Assembly (NCBI RefSeq): GCF_003071065.1
Contig: NZ_QCXX01000002.1
Coordinates: forward strand, 248,001 to 312,000
Origin: Sphingobacterium athyrii
GTDB lineage: Bacteria > Bacteroidota > Bacteroidia > Sphingobacteriales > Sphingobacteriaceae
Length of the DNA: 64,000 nt
Direction of reading: 5' to 3'
Below are positions 61,362 through 64,000 of this stretch, piece by piece; position 1 is the first letter of the stretch; each line of letters starts with the position of its first letter. A program made the translations under genes and the position numbers. The notes beneath the pieces were generated by a model that had not been told where the DNA came from, did not search any database, and worked only from the letters and a program-made list of their open reading frames with translations.

Positions 61362-62069
61362 ATGGATAAGTTTATAATTAAGGGAATTATTTTTGATTAC
61401 GGTGGTACGTTGGATACAAATGGGGGACACTGGGGGGCGGTAATATGGGCCGGCTACGAAAAGTATCAAGTTCCGGTCAACTTAAGTTCATTTCAAGAAG
61501 CATATGCTTATGCCGAAAGGCAGATGGCGATTCAGCCGATCATCAAACCGGAGTTTAACTTCTTGGAGGTACTTAAAGCAAAATTGAAAGTGCAGTTTGA
61601 GTACCTTATTGCTGCTGGCTATGACCTGGATAGGCAACTGGCCGATAAAATTGCATTTGATGGTTATTCTCTTGCCAAGGATACGGTAGCCCGGGTAAAG
61701 CCATTATTGGTTGCGCTAGGCGAAGAGTATCCTATTGTAATGGTTTCCAACTTCTATGGCAATCTAAAGGCTGTGCTGGCTGATTTTGGTATTTTATCTT
61801 ATTTTAAAGCGGTTGTTGAGTCAGCTGTCGTGGGCGTACGTAAACCAGACCCCGCGATTTATGCGCTCGGTGTCGAAGCAATGGGTTTACCTGCTGCGGA
61901 GATTTTGGTCGTTGGTGATTCCTATAGTAAAGATATGGCTCCAGCTAAGGCTGTAGGTTGTCAGACACTATGGTTGAAAGGACAGACCTGGGGAGAAGAT
62001 AAGTTGCAGGATACTTCTGCTGCGGATAGGCAATTTAATACAATTTTTGATCTCCATGATTTCGTTTAA
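61362..62069 (+). CDS. HAD-superfamily hydrolase (candidate phosphatidylinositol-phosphate phosphatase)
   Basis: 235 residues. Motif I reads FDYGGTLD, so the nucleophile Asp is present but the second Asp of DxD is Gly; motif II is MVSNFYGN, motif III the Lys in GVRKPDPAIY, and motif IV VVGDSYSKDMAPAK. It starts 2 bp after the flippase-like gene. In Bacteroides an inositol-lipid cluster includes a phosphatase removing the phosphate from phosphatidylinositol phosphate, and this gene is the obvious counterpart. The missing second Asp leaves that role less certain. Confidence 0.85.
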   Translation: MDKFIIKGIIFDYGGTLDTNGGHWGAVIWAGYEKYQVPVNLSSFQEAYAYAERQMAIQPIIKPEFNFLEVLKAKLKVQFEYLIAAGYDLDRQLADKIAFDGYSLAKDTVARVKPLLVALGEEYPIVMVSNFYGNLKAVLADFGILSYFKAVVESAVVGVRKPDPAIYALGVEAMGLPAAEILVVGDSYSKDMAPAKAVGCQTLWLKGQTWGEDKLQDTSAADRQFNTIFDLHDFV

Positions 62070-62942
62070 TCAGGCTTTTTGACGAAATTCTTTAGGCGAT
62101 ATGCCTACATTTCGCTTAAAGAATTTCCCAAAAAAAGACTGATCTGAAAAATGCAGTTGCTTCGCAATTTCGCCTATCGAAAGCCCCTGGCGGAGCAAGC
62201 ATTTAGCCTCTTCCACCAATACATTCTGTATTAATTCTATCGCTGATTTTCCCGTAAGTTCTTTTGTGATCACCGAGAGATGTTTTGGGGTGATACCAAG
62301 TTCTGAAGCATAAAACTGCACGGTATGGTCCTGACGAAAAGACTGTTTTAGCAGGAGGTAGAAATTGGCCAATATTTCTCTTTTTCGTGAGGGTACGACG
62401 GGGATATTTTTGAAATTTTGACTTGCCAGGCGCGCAATTTCACAGAACAGCACTTCGGCCAGAGATTTGATAATCTTTGGTTTGAAAATATAATCATGCC
62501 CCTGTTTCTCGTAATGGATAAACTGTTTAAACAGATTGGACAGGTTGGTGGCATCCTGCACCGAAAGAGCGAACACATGACTATTATCCAAGGCGAGTGA
62601 TTTTTTTGTGAGATCAAAAAAATCCTTTCGAAAGTCCAATTTGAAGATAAAATCTATACTGAAGAAGATCAGATAAACTTCGCAGTCCCAAGATTTGGCA
62701 ACAGATGCACCGTTAACTTTCGAGGATGGACTGGTCAATAGCAGGTGATGCTGACCAACCTGTACCCGCTCATCATTAATCATGAAAGATGTTTCCCCCT
62801 TTTTTATTAAACAGAGTGAATAAAGATTCTTGTTCGCCAATATAAGCTGCTGCTGCGGACTGAATACTGGCTTGGATCTGTTTCCTTTGATATGAAAAGC
62901 AAAAAAATCTTTGTTGTTGAGATGTTGATCGACGACAGGCAT
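62070..62942 (-). CDS. AraC-family transcriptional regulator
   Basis: 290 residues. The N-terminal sensor part (about 1-165) has no close family by eye. The C-terminal AraC domain has two helix-turn-helix motifs (QFYASELGITPKHLSVITKE; SIGEIAKQLHFSDQSFFGKF then FKRNVGISPKEFR). Its stop abuts the HAD gene stop without a gap, so the genes converge with no terminator between. It sits just downstream of the dipeptidase gene on the same strand (1 bp). Confidence 0.9.
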   Translation of the reverse strand: MPVVDQHLNNKDFFAFHIKGNRSKPVFSPQQQLILANKNLYSLCLIKKGETSFMINDERVQVGQHHLLLTSPSSKVNGASVAKSWDCEVYLIFFSIDFIFKLDFRKDFFDLTKKSLALDNSHVFALSVQDATNLSNLFKQFIHYEKQGHDYIFKPKIIKSLAEVLFCEIARLASQNFKNIPVVPSRKREILANFYLLLKQSFRQDHTVQFYASELGITPKHLSVITKELTGKSAIELIQNVLVEEAKCLLRQGLSIGEIAKQLHFSDQSFFGKFFKRNVGISPKEFRQKA

Positions 62943-62943
62943 A

Positions 62944-63621
62944 TTATTTTACAATAAAATCAAAATAGGTTTTACGATAAGGTTCATCCTTTAGGGTGTA
63001 ATGCCACCATTCTTTGTCGTAGGCTTTAAAGCCAAATTTAGCCATGGCTTCGCGAAGTATTTTACGATTTTCTTTTTGTTTTGTTGTTAGTTTTGAATAG
63101 TTGTGGTGGGAGATATCACCAAAGAAATCAAAAGGTGCTCCCATATCGAGTTCTTTATTATTAGTGAGATCGATCAAGGTTAAGTCGACAGTACTACCTC
63201 GACTATGGCCAGACTTGCCGGCAATAAAGCCCAGTTTAAATAAGTTTTTTTTATCTAACTGTGGATAGAACTCACGTTTAGCAATGGTATCTTTGATGAC
63301 CAGTGACCAAGCTTTGAAATGATCGACAGCCCGTTGTGGACGATAGGCGTCGAATATTTTTAATGCCAAACCCTGTTTGTTCAGATGTTTTTCAACTTGT
63401 TGTAGGGCCAATGCGGCACGCTTGGTCAGAATGGCAACTGGTTTTTCATAGCCGTGAACAGGGCGGCCCGTAAAGTTATGGCTTCCAAAGTAACGCATAT
63501 CCAAGCTAATTGTCGGAATAAATTCTTTTACATAGGTGAAGTTTTGCGGCATTTCTTGCTGGGCTTTCAATTGGAAAGCAAAAAATACAAGACTAATGGA
63601 TAGACAAAAATTGAGTTTCAT
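62944..63621 (-). CDS. D-Ala-D-Ala dipeptidase (peptidase M15D, VanX/DdpX-like), secreted
   Basis: About 225 residues with a signal peptide (LSISLVFFAFQLKAQ). Zinc motif SGHSRGSTVDLTL (SxHxxGxxxD) and the C-terminal EWWHYTL supply the ligands and catalytic Glu; FDAYRPQRAV carries the conserved Arg. Cleaves D-alanyl-D-alanine outside the cytoplasm, as a peptidoglycan-recycling enzyme rather than a resistance determinant (no VanH/VanA seen). The ATG at 63621 (MKLNFCL) is preferred over the one at 63636. Confidence 0.92.
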   Translation of the reverse strand: MKLNFCLSISLVFFAFQLKAQQEMPQNFTYVKEFIPTISLDMRYFGSHNFTGRPVHGYEKPVAILTKRAALALQQVEKHLNKQGLALKIFDAYRPQRAVDHFKAWSLVIKDTIAKREFYPQLDKKNLFKLGFIAGKSGHSRGSTVDLTLIDLTNNKELDMGAPFDFFGDISHHNYSKLTTKQKENRKILREAMAKFGFKAYDKEWWHYTLKDEPYRKTYFDFIVK

Positions 63622-63713
63622 GGGTTGAAGATACAACTTTAGATGCTCAATTCCAGCATCGAGATGTGGGCTACATAGCCCTTATAGCTGATAATAAGGA
63701 TGGTAAATACGCA

Positions 63714-63742
63714 AAACCTCAGGCAATGAAGGCCTGAGGTTT
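63714..63742 (-). terminator. Terminator after polyphosphate kinase
   Basis: AAACCTCAGGC (63714-63724), a 7-nt loop, GCCTGAGGTTT (63732-63742): an 11-bp perfect stem in the gap behind the kinase gene. The stem ends in T residues on the minus strand. Confidence 0.75.
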
Positions 63743-63755
63743 GTTGGAACTTATC

Positions 63756-64000
63756 TTAATGATCCGTTATTTTCTTTTTTAAGTATTTGTAGATCTCAAT
63801 CTGTGAGCGGCAGGGGTCTTTTTTATTTTCAACATAATGATTGCTTAAGGAATTGTTCAGCATACGAGCCTTGACGTTATCACTGAGCTGTATGTAAAGC
63901 ATTTCCTTTAGGTCTTCCTTGATCTTCTTACTCGTGATTTTTACGGCGGCTTCAATACGGTGATCTAGATTTCGGGTCATCCAATCTGCTGAGGAGATAT
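63756..64000 (-). CDS. ppk1: Polyphosphate kinase, C-terminal fragment (cut by the window edge)
   Basis: The last 81 codons of a minus-strand gene that continues past 64000. SSADWMTRNLDHRIEAAV is the hallmark C-terminal segment of Ppk1, which makes polyphosphate from ATP; the catalytic histidines lie outside the window. The tail is lysine-rich (YLKKKITDH). Confidence 0.85.
   Translation of the reverse strand, partial: ISSADWMTRNLDHRIEAAVKITSKKIKEDLKEMLYIQLSDNVKARMLNNSLSNHYVENKKDPCRSQIEIYKYLKKKITDH

Noticed and set aside
62944-63621. VanX-like dipeptidase as a vancomycin-resistance determinant
   Set aside because: No VanH, VanA or VanS/VanR gene is nearby; a signal peptide and the Bacteroidota setting favour a peptidoglycan-recycling role.

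Overview
The window looks like a chromosome segment of a Bacteroidota bacterium, most likely Sphingobacteriaceae (Sphingobacterium or a close relative). The evidence is two SusC/SusD pairs, a hybrid two-component regulator with a propeller sensor, promoters of the TTTG-N19-TAnnTTTG type, AT-rich intergenic DNA and a Bacteroidota-type inositol-lipid cluster. The genus is inferred from gene style only.

Layout. 61-4236: hybrid two-component regulator. 4254-4331: a short minus-strand small-RNA-like unit, repeated almost exactly at 51007-51084. 4420-33326: a large glycan/sugar-acid locus in several transcription units. The leftward unit (15227 down to 5766, perhaps to 4420) carries a sugar dehydrogenase fused to cytochrome c, an Nramp-fold transporter without the family's metal-site residues, an NAD-epimerase-like protein, a DHDPS-family aldolase, SusC and SusD, then an MFS exporter. 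Rightward come SusC, SusD, a heparinase II/III-type lyase and a FadR-type GntR regulator. An SMP-30 lactonase (leftward) diverges from an eight-step rightward unit: class III aminotransferase, enolase-superfamily dehydratase, SDR, ceramidase-like hydrolase, Na+/solute symporter, M20 amidohydrolase and Gfo/Idh/MocA oxidoreductase. TTGTATACAA-like palindromes, in pairs 23-24 bp apart, sit in front of these units and directly before the GntR gene, so the locus is probably one regulon. The gene set suits uptake and breakdown of an acidic, possibly N-acylated amino-sugar glycan; the substrate is not known.

33355-34844: a YiiX-type peptidase and an unknown acidic protein. 35233-40040: an NAD salvage operon (short PRPP synthetase, NadV, NadE, nicotinamidase-like protein, NrtR-like Nudix regulator). 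Its promoter lies between two identical-format TTGAGTA-N5-TACTCAA palindromes. 40115-49205: lipoproteins, two tandem giant paralogues with WG and Sel1 repeats, a two-TM protein, a YfiT/DinB protein, a DUF2625 protein and a lipoprotein. 49445-50755: a NYN/OST-HTH protein. 50756-51606: a gene-free stretch with the second small-RNA copy and an 11-bp periodic repeat. 52386-55724: a divergent AraC regulator/CynX-type MFS pair and a secreted CocE-type hydrolase.

56282-62069: an inositol-lipid cluster (inositol-3-phosphate synthase, nucleotidyltransferase, ATP-grasp enzyme, CDP-alcohol phosphotransferase, flippase-like membrane protein, HAD phosphatase). 62070-64000: an AraC regulator, a D-Ala-D-Ala dipeptidase and the 3' end of polyphosphate kinase. 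No tRNA, rRNA, CRISPR array or intact insertion sequence was seen.
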